From Flammeovirga pectinis (GTDB lineage Bacteria > Bacteroidota > Bacteroidia > Cytophagales > Flammeovirgaceae): DNA of 64,000 nt. Shown in pieces: positions 17,690-25,882 of this stretch. The stretch spans positions 1,364,001 to 1,428,000 of the forward strand of contig NZ_CP034562.1 in the NCBI RefSeq assembly GCF_003970675.1, given 5' to 3'. The position numbers were made by a program, and so were the translations under genes. The notes under the pieces are model-generated. The model did no database searches, had not been told where the DNA came from, and was given only the letters and a program-made list of their open reading frames with translations. Within the stretch, counting starts at the first letter, position 1, and each line of letters starts with the position of its first letter.

Positions 17690-18622
17690 ATGAATATCAA
17701 TCAAAAACAATTACTTCAACATATTAGAGATAATGTAAAAGCAGAAAAAATTCCTTTAATAATTAATGGTACTACTGCTACATTAGGTCACATGACAAAA
17801 GAATTCACAGATAGAAGTGGTGAATTTATAGATTATTTTAAGGACAGAGCTTATGCTCATGGAATGTCTGCAGAAGAGTTGTATGATAGTATGCCTACTT
17901 ATTCTAAAGTAATGGGAGATGAGGGGCTTACCGAGTGGCTAAAAGGAAAACATATCTCACATATAGGTAGTCAGTTTAACCATCCAGAATTATCCGATGA
18001 AATTAAGAATGTTATTTTTGAAGATGGTTCTGTAAACATGTCGAGAGGAGCATCAGACATGGAACTGAATGAAGTACTTATTTCTTGGTTTGATGGACTC
18101 CTAGATGCAATAGGTATTGATACTGATATTGCCTATGAGGTTTCTGATATAATGGTAGATATAATTCCTTTTATAGGTATCTTTTTATTGGGTATCATGA
18201 TTTCTAATTACCATAACGGAGATGAAATAAGAAAAGAAAAGATAATTTCTACCATGAAGATGGTATTCGCTAATTTGTCAATACCAATTCTTATAACTGT
18301 TGTTCTTGGTTTAAAAGTGGCTGCAATTTATTCTACTGTAAAGCTAATCTTATTTATTTTAGAGATGATAGGTAAGTTTGCTCAAAAATATATTGAAGAT
18401 CAAAAAGAACTTGAGATTACTTTAATTTATATCAATAAAGCGAGAACAGTTTTACCTAACAAAGTGGGGACTATTATAGGTACTCCAACTAAATATCTGA
18501 TGGATCTTTCGAGTAAAGGAATTACGGAAGGGTCTGCTTTTGGGAAGAAAACATTTCAGGATTTGAAGCAAAAAATAAAAAGTAAGATAGAAGAAAAAAA
18601 ACTTGGAAAAGTTATTAATTAG
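17690..18622 (+). CDS. Membrane protein of unknown function
   Basis: A 310-residue protein I do not recognise. Residues 1-~150 are soluble and acidic, with no signal peptide; residues ~163-178 (IIPFIGIFLLGIMISN) and ~195-235 (a long hydrophobic stretch with LSIPILITVVLGLKVAAIY) are two or three membrane helices; the last ~90 residues are basic and end in a Lys-rich tail. A TAAATTTG -7-like element at 17657-17664 precedes it and a hairpin terminator follows at 18644, so it is a single-gene unit. Confidence 0.6.
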   Translation: MNINQKQLLQHIRDNVKAEKIPLIINGTTATLGHMTKEFTDRSGEFIDYFKDRAYAHGMSAEELYDSMPTYSKVMGDEGLTEWLKGKHISHIGSQFNHPELSDEIKNVIFEDGSVNMSRGASDMELNEVLISWFDGLLDAIGIDTDIAYEVSDIMVDIIPFIGIFLLGIMISNYHNGDEIRKEKIISTMKMVFANLSIPILITVVLGLKVAAIYSTVKLILFILEMIGKFAQKYIEDQKELEITLIYINKARTVLPNKVGTIIGTPTKYLMDLSSKGITEGSAFGKKTFQDLKQKIKSKIEEKKLGKVIN

Positions 18623-18643
18623 CTATAATTCAAACATCTTCTT

Positions 18644-18690
18644 AAAACTCCTAAATTGTTAATTTTTTGATTTCAATGTAGGAGTTTTTT
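18644..18690 (+). terminator. Intrinsic terminator after the 17690 gene
   Basis: AAAACTCCTA (18644-18653) pairs with TAGGAGTTTT (18679-18688), followed by Ts. The loop is long (25 nt) but contains further partial pairing. Confidence 0.75.
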
Positions 18691-18836
18691 ATGTTTAAAA
18701 TTAAGTCGGTAACACTGTAAAATATGAAGTATAGGTGATAATAACGTATAGAATTATAGACTACTCTAGCATGATATTGAAATACATTAGATATAGCAAA
18801 TTTAGAAAAAATAGTTCTTATAGTTAAAACTTGATG

Positions 18837-18899
18837 TGCACCATTTTTTTGTCTTTCGCACTAAAAAAATATAGAAATGACATAAATGCACCATTTTTT
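18837..18899. repeat. Two copies of a 13-mer in the 18.6-19.4 kb gap
   Basis: TGCACCATTTTTT occurs at 18837-18849 and again at 18887-18899, exactly 50 bp apart, in a gene-free stretch. I see no ORF or RNA fold around them; they might be paired protein-binding sites. Confidence 0.5.
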
Positions 18900-18969
18900 A
18901 GAAGAAGAGGATTATCTTTCTATTAAACAAATATTATTTTTTGAGCTGATCTATAGATAGATTTTACAG

Positions 18970-19064
18970 TTTTCTTTACATAGATGGTTACCTATGTATA
19001 GATTTCTTGATTTTCTTTACATAGGTAGTAGGCTATGTAAAGGTTTTGCGATTTTCTTTACATA
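18970..19064. repeat. Three-copy 41-bp direct repeat with internal hairpin
   Basis: TTTTCTTTACATA recurs at 18970, 19011 and 19052, an exact 41-bp period. Units one and two also contain inverted arms CTTTACATAG and CTATGTAAAG (one mismatch in unit one) around an 8-nt loop; unit three is truncated. They lie in the 808-bp gap between two unknown genes, for which no coding potential is apparent. Confidence 0.75.
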
Positions 19065-19430
19065 CCATCTTAGGTTATTATTAAGACAAATTTTAGTATT
19101 ACCTTAATAAGGTTACCAAGAACCTAGACAATAGAGCTTATACAATCAATACTTCTGTATCCAAGAAATAGGATAGCTTCTATGTCAATAATACGATGTG
19201 TTGCTATATTATAGAAACAATAAATAGTGTATTCTATTTTCTTTAATAATTGAACACCAACATTTTACACCCACTAAATAAATCAAAAAGTATATTAACT
19301 AATGTTATAAAATGGATTAAATGAGAACCTATTCACTTTAATATACGAATACCTAACTAACACGAAATTACTTAACGATCGATCCCAAATAATTTCTGCT
19401 TAATTATTTCTCAACTAAATAAATAATCCA

Positions 19431-19925
19431 ATGAATAACTTAGATCTTACAGCAGCAATAAATGCAGCGAACTTAGGCAATACCGTAAAAACAGCTACTG
19501 AATTACAAAGTGTAATCGATGAATTAAGAGATATTTATCGAGCATCTTCTTTAAAGAAGTTTCAATACGAAGTAGCAAACGAAAATAAGGAAGATTTACT
19601 GGAAAATAGGATGGAAAGTATTATTGATATCCAAAGTAAAATGGATAAAAATACGCTATTCATTAATGCGTTAGATCCCGTTGATAATGCAGAAGATATT
19701 GCAGATTTAGAACATGAAAATGCAAAACTTCAGTTACAGATAAAAGACAAGCAAGAAGCAATGGAAACAACTAGTGCATCTCGATTAAAAACCATTTACG
19801 ACAGTATTAAGGCAGAGGTCTTGAAAGTTCAGGAAGCGGAAGTCTTAGAGGTTTTGAAAGAAGCATTTTCTTTTGGAGACAATCAAGGTTGGTCTGTAAA
19901 TGATTATGGTTTAAAAACAGTTTAA
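19431..19925 (+). CDS. Cytoplasmic coiled-coil protein of unknown function
   Basis: A 164-residue acidic, Leu/Glu/Lys-rich protein with no signal or membrane segment. Residues ~20-135 look like long helices with heptad character (LEHENAKLQLQIKDKQEAME), suggesting an oligomeric coiled coil. I recognise no family. It follows the 41-bp repeat region and is closed by a clear terminator, so it is expressed as a single gene. Confidence 0.6.
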   Translation: MNNLDLTAAINAANLGNTVKTATELQSVIDELRDIYRASSLKKFQYEVANENKEDLLENRMESIIDIQSKMDKNTLFINALDPVDNAEDIADLEHENAKLQLQIKDKQEAMETTSASRLKTIYDSIKAEVLKVQEAEVLEVLKEAFSFGDNQGWSVNDYGLKTV

Positions 19926-19952
19926 ATTTATTGTACTCATTGAAAGTTATGG

Positions 19953-19980
19953 AAAACAGGTCGAAAGGCCTGTTTTTTTT
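19953..19980 (+). terminator. Intrinsic terminator
   Basis: AAAACAGG (19953-19960) and CCTGTTTT (19969-19976) form a perfect stem with an 8-nt loop, followed by Ts. Confidence 0.88.
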
Positions 19981-20001
19981 GAAATACTTTTTTTAACGCT
20001 A

Positions 20002-20559
20002 ATGATCATGAAAAACTTAACCTACCACCAAAGAATACAATTAGAAGTAGCCTATGCTGCTAAAATAAGTGTAAAAGGAATTGCCCATTTATTAGAAGTA
20101 GCAACCTCTACTGTTTACAGAGAAATAAAAAGAAACAGCATGCCCGAAGGTAGGTACATTGCTGAGTATGCCCAAAAGTTATCCATTGCTAGAAAAAAAT
20201 TAGCTGGAAGTACAGAGAAGAAAAGTTTTATCTTCCATTACAAAAGAAAGAAATACGTTTTGTATGCCGATCGTCGTAAAATACGTTGGTACAGCGATGC
20301 TCACAGAAACGATTACATTTTCTCTCCCTATTATAAAATGAGACGTATGGGACCAAGAAAAGTATACAATAAATACTATGGTTTTATAGTCTATCATTTT
20401 ATGGACAATAAACCTTTGTATGAATTCTTATATGCCCATTTGCAATTGAAACGAAAAGTGAGAAAAGCACGTCTGCTTCTTAAAAGTACATTTCAAAAAT
20501 TCATTTTCATAAATCCCCAAACAGCTACAATTAGTCTTCCTACTACCAAGGCGGCTTAA
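20002..20559 (+). CDS. Orphan IS30-like HTH protein without transposase core
   Basis: A 185-residue protein. Residues 5-~60 (LTYHQRIQLEVAYAAKISVK, then GIAHLLEVATSTVYREIKRN) match the helix-turn-helix that begins IS30-family transposases. What follows is not the DDE integrase core: residues ~75-185 are basic and aromatic, with many Tyr/Arg/Lys residues and no D-D-E pattern. The total is about half the length of an IS30 transposase, and I found no flanking inverted repeats. It could be a decayed element end or a domesticated DNA-binding protein. It stands immediately upstream of the defence island. ATGs at 20002 and 20008 are both possible. Confidence 0.6.
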   Translation: MIMKNLTYHQRIQLEVAYAAKISVKGIAHLLEVATSTVYREIKRNSMPEGRYIAEYAQKLSIARKKLAGSTEKKSFIFHYKRKKYVLYADRRKIRWYSDAHRNDYIFSPYYKMRRMGPRKVYNKYYGFIVYHFMDNKPLYEFLYAHLQLKRKVRKARLLLKSTFQKFIFINPQTATISLPTTKAA

Positions 20560-20855
20560 TGCCTTAATTGTTCTTATTTTTACCAACTGAACAAAATTTC
20601 TAACTTCATTACCCAGAAAAGATAAATGCACAACTGTTTTTATTTTATTTACCTCTTCTTTAGCCGTTTAACAGTTATTTTTTTGCCTAATTTTTGGTGT
20701 GGAGAAGATGTGTTGCGATTGCTCACGAAATTATTTGAAGGTATGTTGTTATTATCAATTAAATAACAAGAATCACCTTCTCTGTACAACAAAATTTCTT
20801 AACTTCACAAACCAATTAATTGATATAAAAGAACTATAGTTACTGGTATATAGAT

Positions 20856-22409
20856 ATGGCAAAAAAAATAGCCCCAAAGAAGCAAAAGAGCATGGAGGAA
20901 ACGCTCTGGGACTCGGCAAACAAATTACGTGGTACAGTAGAATCATCAGAATATAAACATGTGGTATTAGGCTTAATTTTCTTGAAGTTCTCTTCGGATA
21001 AGTTTGAGGAACGCAGAAAGGAAATTATTGCAGAAGGACAGGAAGCATTTGTAGAAATGAAAGAGTTCTACAATATGAAGAATGTGTTTTTCTTGCCGGA
21101 AGATTCGAGATGGTCTGAGTTGATGAAGAATGCCAAGCAAGATGATATTGCATTAAGAATAGATACGGCTTTGCATACCATTGAGAAGAACAATCCGAGT
21201 TTAAAAGGGGCGTTGCCAGACAATTATTTCTCTCGTTTAAACCTTGATCCTAGTAAGCTGTCGGCTTTATTGGATACCGTTAATGATATTGATACGGTGG
21301 CTGACAATGAAAACGATATTGTTGGTCGTATCTACGAGTATTTCTTAGGTCGTTTTGCTTCGGTAGAAAAGAAAGGCGGTGGTGAGTTTTATACACCGAA
21401 GTGCGTGGTAAACTTGATTGCCGAAATGTTAGAACCATTTAAAGGGAAAATCTACGATCCTGCTTGTGGTTCTGGAGGTATGTTTGTGCAGTCCTTGAAG
21501 TTTGTAGAAAACCACCAAGGGAATACCAAAGATATTTCAATTTACGGTCAAGAATATACGGCTACTACCTATAAGTTGGCGAAAATGAACTTAGCCATTC
21601 GTGGCATCTCTGCCAATTTAGGAGAAGTACCTGCGGATACGTTTACTAAAGATCAACACCCCGATTTAAAAGCCGATTATATCATGGCAAACCCTCCTTT
21701 TAATCAAGACCAATGGAGAGAGAAAGGAGAGTTGGAAGATGATCCTCGTTGGGCAGGATTTACAACACCTCCAACGGGCAATGCCAACTATGCTTGGATT
21801 TTGCATATGCTAAGTAAGTTATCCGACAAAGGAACTGCAGGTTTTGTCTTAGCCAATGGTTCGATGAGTTCCAATACTTCTGGGGAAGGAGACATTAGAA
21901 AGCAGCTGATTGAAAACGACTTGGTGGATTGTATTATCGCTTTACCGGGACAATTGTTTTACTCTACTCAAATTCCTGTTTGTTTATGGTTTATCACCAA
22001 AAGCAAGAAAGATGATCCTGAACATGACTACAAAGAACGACAAGGGAATACGCTCTTTATTGATGCCCGAAATATGGGATCGATGGTAGACAGAACCCAC
22101 AAGGAATTGACACAAGAAGATATTGGAGACATCACCAAAACCTACCATGCTTGGAGAGGAGAACAAAAAGATGGTGATTACGAAGATGTAGCAGGCTATT
22201 GTAAATCGGCTACTTTAGAAGAAATTAAAACCAATGATTTTGTATTAACGCCTGGTCGATATGTAGGGGTAGCAGAAGAGGAAGACGATGGAATTCCTTT
22301 TGAGGAAAAGATGAGTGCTTTAAATACAAAACTCAAAGAGCAAATGAAACAGTCGGAAGCATTGGATATTGAAATTTGTGAGAACTTAAAATTGTTGGGG
22401 TATGAGTAG
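20856..22409 (+). CDS. hsdM: Type I restriction-modification DNA methyltransferase subunit
   Basis: This 517-residue protein has the HsdM N-terminal helical domain (MEETLWDSANKLRGTVESSE) and an N6-adenine methyltransferase domain with the AdoMet motif IYDPACGSGGMF near residue 200 and the catalytic NPPF near residue 279. It methylates adenines in the bipartite target chosen by HsdS and protects the chromosome. hsdS overlaps its last 8 nt, so they are translationally coupled. A plasmid or phage origin of the locus is likely from the flanking cargo, but base composition is similar to the surroundings. Confidence 0.96.
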   Translation: MAKKIAPKKQKSMEETLWDSANKLRGTVESSEYKHVVLGLIFLKFSSDKFEERRKEIIAEGQEAFVEMKEFYNMKNVFFLPEDSRWSELMKNAKQDDIALRIDTALHTIEKNNPSLKGALPDNYFSRLNLDPSKLSALLDTVNDIDTVADNENDIVGRIYEYFLGRFASVEKKGGGEFYTPKCVVNLIAEMLEPFKGKIYDPACGSGGMFVQSLKFVENHQGNTKDISIYGQEYTATTYKLAKMNLAIRGISANLGEVPADTFTKDQHPDLKADYIMANPPFNQDQWREKGELEDDPRWAGFTTPPTGNANYAWILHMLSKLSDKGTAGFVLANGSMSSNTSGEGDIRKQLIENDLVDCIIALPGQLFYSTQIPVCLWFITKSKKDDPEHDYKERQGNTLFIDARNMGSMVDRTHKELTQEDIGDITKTYHAWRGEQKDGDYEDVAGYCKSATLEEIKTNDFVLTPGRYVGVAEEEDDGIPFEEKMSALNTKLKEQMKQSEALDIEICENLKLLGYE

Positions 22410-23703
22410 TGAGTGGGTTAAAACAAAACTTAAGAGTCATATAGAATATAACAAAGGTTTTGCTTTTAAAAGTAAAGATTTTGTAGATGAGGGTTATCCC
22501 GTAGTTAAAGTAAAAAACTTTACAAGTGATTCTGTTGATATAACAGAATGTCAATACTTAGACTCTGAATCAGTTAAGGTTTATGATAAATATCTACTGA
22601 ATGAAGATGATGTTTTGATAGCAACTGTCGGATCATGGTTAACAAATCCAAATTCTGTAGTCGGGAAAACAGTTAAAGTCCCTAAAGGTTTAGATAATGC
22701 ATATTTGAATCAAAATGCAGTTAGATTAAAAGCTAAAGAAACAATAGATCAGAGGTTCTTATTTTATTTATTAAAGCATGATAAGTTTAAATATTATATT
22801 GTAGGAACAGCTCAAGGGAGTGCAAATCAAGCTAGTATTACTTTAAATGATATATTTAATTATGAGTTTCCTTTACCTCCTTTTTCTGAACAAAAACGCA
22901 TAGCCAAAATCCTAGGCGACCTAGACGACAAAATCGAACTCAACCGCCAAACCAATAAAACCTTAGAAGAAATGGCACAAGCCCTTTTTCAGAGTTGGTT
23001 TGTAGATTTTGATCCCGTTATAGATAATGCCTTAAAAGCAGGAAATAGCATTCCCGAAGCCTTACAACAAAAAGCAGAAAAACGTAAAGCTCTATTAGGG
23101 AATAATCCTCATGCCTTACCAGAGACTATCCAATCTCTTTTTCCTAGTGCTTTTGTTTGGAATGAAGTGCTTGGGAAGTGGGTGCCTGAGGGGTGGGAGG
23201 TGAATGATTTAGGTGATAATCTTAATTTTAGAAGAGGTCATGACCTTGCAAAGACAAAAATGACAGGAAATGATTATCCTGTTATGGGTTCAAATGGAGT
23301 AATTGGTTATCATAAAGAATTTACTACTTCAAATCCTTGTATCACAATTGGTAGATCAGGGAATGTGGGTAAGCCAAAACTAACCTTGGAAAATACATGG
23401 GCTCATAATACTACTTTGTATATTGACAATTTTAAAGGAAGTGATCCATTCTACATTTTCTATTTAATTCAAACTCTAAATTTATCTAATTATAGAGGAG
23501 GTAGTGCTGTTCCAACCTTAAATAGAAATCATATTCATCCGATAAAAGTATGTTCTGCTCCTAATGAATTACAATTAATTCTATCTCAACACATTTCAAA
23601 GTATCATGATAAAATTGAATCTAATAAAGTAGATAATATTACTCTTGAAGGATTGAGGGATAGTTTATTACCGAAGTTGATTTCTGGGAGAATTTTATTA
23701 TAA
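22402..23703 (+). CDS. hsdS: Type I restriction-modification specificity subunit
   Basis: A 433-residue HsdS with two target-recognition domains, each followed by a conserved helical spacer. The first spacer is plain in PLPPFSEQKRIAKILGDLDD and EEMAQALFQSWFVDFDPV (about 155-215); the second domain begins at WVPEGWEVNDLGD and closes with LEGLRDSLLPKLISG. The two domains each read half of a split DNA sequence. The base composition of the recognition domains is lower in GC than the conserved spacers, as usual for swapped domains. Its ATG lies inside the end of hsdM. Confidence 0.95.
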   Translation: MSSEWVKTKLKSHIEYNKGFAFKSKDFVDEGYPVVKVKNFTSDSVDITECQYLDSESVKVYDKYLLNEDDVLIATVGSWLTNPNSVVGKTVKVPKGLDNAYLNQNAVRLKAKETIDQRFLFYLLKHDKFKYYIVGTAQGSANQASITLNDIFNYEFPLPPFSEQKRIAKILGDLDDKIELNRQTNKTLEEMAQALFQSWFVDFDPVIDNALKAGNSIPEALQQKAEKRKALLGNNPHALPETIQSLFPSAFVWNEVLGKWVPEGWEVNDLGDNLNFRRGHDLAKTKMTGNDYPVMGSNGVIGYHKEFTTSNPCITIGRSGNVGKPKLTLENTWAHNTTLYIDNFKGSDPFYIFYLIQTLNLSNYRGGSAVPTLNRNHIHPIKVCSAPNELQLILSQHISKYHDKIESNKVDNITLEGLRDSLLPKLISGRILL

Positions 23704-23719
23704 ACAAAAACCAATAAAC

Positions 23720-25531
23720 ATGTCACATATAAAACTAACAGGTATACAGATAGAAAATTATCGTTCATTTAAAGCGTCTCAAGCTATACCATTCATTGAT
23801 CCAAGTTATGGTAAGCCAATATCTATAATTGGTTATAACAATGTTGGTAAAACCACATTGATGAATTCAATATTATACGGATTACAATATAAATATGTAT
23901 CACCAAATTCATTTACAATAGATGATTTTCATAATAGAGATATTAATAACATACCTAAGATTATTTTAGGTGTTGAAAGTTCTGTAGAATATAAATATTG
24001 CGGAGAAAAACAAGCAAACATGACTGGTTATCATAAATTAGATATTATAACAGATGGTGATCAGATTTCAGGAGGAAAAGTAGAATGTTTTTTTGAGAAC
24101 TCATTTGAGGATAGAACAAAAAATTATAACGCATTTGGTGCACTTAGATACTTTAATATTTTTTATATCAATTTTCATAATATTAAAGATGAAATAGTAA
24201 CACAAAAAAGTAGCTGGGGAAATATTAAATCTTTCTTGGGAAAACATATTCAAAAACTAATTTCAGAAGATTCTGAGATGAATGAAAAAAAAGACACATT
24301 TCATCAGTCTTTAAAAGTAACTACAGAAACGGTCTTAGAAGGTTCTAAAATTAAAAATTTTATTGAAGCAATAAATAAGAATTATGTTAGTAACCTTAGA
24401 AATCAAGCATGCCATATTGAGTTCGGTTTACCAAATTATGAAGATATTTTTCTTCAAATGCTATTTAAAATAGGTTTAAATGGAGATCAAGAAAATCTAG
24501 TACCTATTAATCATTTTGGGGATGGTTATATCTCTATGTTTATAATGGCAGTTATACAAGCTATTGCAGAATTTAGTGAAGACGATAAATGTTTATTCTT
24601 ATTTGAAGAACCTGAAAGTTTTTTACATGAGAATCACCAAGAATATTTTTATAATAATGTCCTATGTAAGCTTGCCGAAAATGGTCATCAAGTAATCTAT
24701 ACTACTCATTCTGATAAAATGATAGATCCTTTTAACACGAGGAGTATTGTTAGATTAGATATGAATGAAAACAATGAAACAATTGTAAGTTACTCTAAAC
24801 CATCAAATGAGTTTGAGTTTTCAAATCAAGGGACTTCAGAACCTGATGAAACAACTGGTGAGATAATAACTTATAAAGAATATAATCAGTTTATTAAATC
24901 TATTGAACCGAACCTAAATCGTATACTTTTTAGTAAAAAAGTAATATTGGTCGAAGGTCCAAATGATGTTTTAGTTTACAAGGAAATTATAAGAAAAAAG
25001 GTACTTGAAGCAGTTGAAAATAATGATACGATTATTGACAAAGATCTTTATGCTAGAACTTTTTTAAATTTTGAAAATATATCTATTGTTTGTCATCATG
25101 GTAAAACTACAGCAATTTATTTAACTGAGTTATGTAAACATTTTGGTATTGATTACTTTGTAATTAATGATTGGGATTTTGAGGAAGATGATATTTCAAT
25201 TGAACACGTAGTTGAGTTAACTGATTTAAGAGCATCTCAATTATACAGAAGTCAACAAGATTCTAATAGAAAAGGTATGCTTACAAATAATTGGAATTTG
25301 CTTCAATCAGCTAGAAATAGTCAAATTCATTTTAATGTAAAAAAATTAGAAAGTGTAATTGGACATAATTCTGATAATAAAAATAGTCTACAAATTTGGA
25401 ATTTGATTAAAAGTGATGATTTCGTCATTTCACATAATCTTTTTCCACAAAGATTATCTGATTTCATAGGTCTTCAAAATTTGAATATTAATAATTCAGG
25501 GGAAGAAGTTGAAGACCTACAACTAACTTAA
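23720..25531 (+). CDS. OLD-family ATPase with C-terminal TOPRIM nuclease domain
   Basis: A 603-residue protein starting 16 nt after hsdS. Residues ~5-330 form an ABC/SMC-type ATPase: Walker A IGYNNVGKTTLMNS (about 37-50), Walker B LFLFEEPESFLHENHQ (about 293-308) and the H-loop VIYTTHSDKM. Residues ~400-500 are a TOPRIM nuclease: ILVEGPNDVLVY supplies the Glu and DYFVINDWDFEEDD the acidic pair. This is the overcoming-lysogenization-defect (OLD) architecture, used in several antiphage nucleases. No UvrD-type helicase follows, so it is not a standard Gabija pair, and no reverse transcriptase is seen. Stand-alone antiphage action as a hsd-locus cargo gene is inferred. Confidence 0.85.
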   Translation: MSHIKLTGIQIENYRSFKASQAIPFIDPSYGKPISIIGYNNVGKTTLMNSILYGLQYKYVSPNSFTIDDFHNRDINNIPKIILGVESSVEYKYCGEKQANMTGYHKLDIITDGDQISGGKVECFFENSFEDRTKNYNAFGALRYFNIFYINFHNIKDEIVTQKSSWGNIKSFLGKHIQKLISEDSEMNEKKDTFHQSLKVTTETVLEGSKIKNFIEAINKNYVSNLRNQACHIEFGLPNYEDIFLQMLFKIGLNGDQENLVPINHFGDGYISMFIMAVIQAIAEFSEDDKCLFLFEEPESFLHENHQEYFYNNVLCKLAENGHQVIYTTHSDKMIDPFNTRSIVRLDMNENNETIVSYSKPSNEFEFSNQGTSEPDETTGEIITYKEYNQFIKSIEPNLNRILFSKKVILVEGPNDVLVYKEIIRKKVLEAVENNDTIIDKDLYARTFLNFENISIVCHHGKTTAIYLTELCKHFGIDYFVINDWDFEEDDISIEHVVELTDLRASQLYRSQQDSNRKGMLTNNWNLLQSARNSQIHFNVKKLESVIGHNSDNKNSLQIWNLIKSDDFVISHNLFPQRLSDFIGLQNLNINNSGEEVEDLQLT

Positions 25532-25549
25532 AATAAAACTTATTGAATC

Positions 25550-25633
25550 ATGCAATTCACCGAAGCAAAACTAGAAAACTCCTTTATCCAACTACTAGAA
25601 CAGCAAAACTTCAGCTATCAAAAAGGAGAATAG
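25550..25633 (+). pseudogene. Truncated copy of the hsdR start
   Basis: The 81 nt from the ATG at 25550 match the first 81 nt of hsdR at 28718 with only 4 mismatches. The copy ends in a TAG at 25631-25633 just where hsdR continues with CAA ATC. It encodes 27 residues (MQFTEAKLENSFIQLLEQQ..). It is evidently a relic of hsdR left when 3.1 kb was inserted or exchanged between hsdS/OLD and hsdR. Confidence 0.9.
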
Positions 25634-25653
25634 CCTATTAATTATAATATAAA

Positions 25654-25684
25654 TGTCCAGTTTATTTCAAAAAAAAACTGGACA
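25654..25684. repeat. 10-bp inverted repeat at the insertion junction
   Basis: TGTCCAGTTT (25654-25663) is mirrored by AAACTGGACA (25675-25684) with an 11-nt A-rich loop. It sits 20 bp after the hsdR relic and just before the AlbA_2-type fragment. It may be a leftover terminator or an element end. Confidence 0.6.
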
Positions 25685-25697
25685 AAAAACAGCATAA

Positions 25698-25826
25698 AGT
25701 ACCATACAAAAACTTCAAGAATCCAACCGTATAGAGTTCAAGAGAGAGCTAACCGATAGTCTTGAAAAAGCATCTTTTAGACTTTTGAAGAATGTAAATT
25801 GGACAATAATTGAAAATTTGTCTTAG
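25698..25826 (+). pseudogene. Fragment of an AlbA_2/Schlafen-type (divergent AAA-4) gene
   Basis: An open stretch of 42 codons between in-frame stops reads ..KLQESNRIEFKRELTDSLEKA.. . The ESNRIEFKRELTDSLEK signature is the N-terminal start of AlbA_2-domain (Schlafen-like, formerly AAA_4) proteins. After that, the sequence diverges and stops at 25824-25826. There is no ATG in a sensible place, so this is a remnant. The family is frequent in defence islands. Confidence 0.6.
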
Positions 25827-25882
25827 TAGCATTTATGGTTTAAATCAAAGGTTTCCGTATTTTTATAGAAAAAAACGATAGA

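Noticed and set aside
18970-19064. Possible CRISPR remnant
   Set aside because: The 41-bp period leaves no unique spacer sequence and there are no cas genes.
25654-25684. End of an insertion sequence
   Set aside because: No second copy of the 10-bp arm lies near the right edge of the cassette and no target duplication fits; it is kept only as an inverted repeat.
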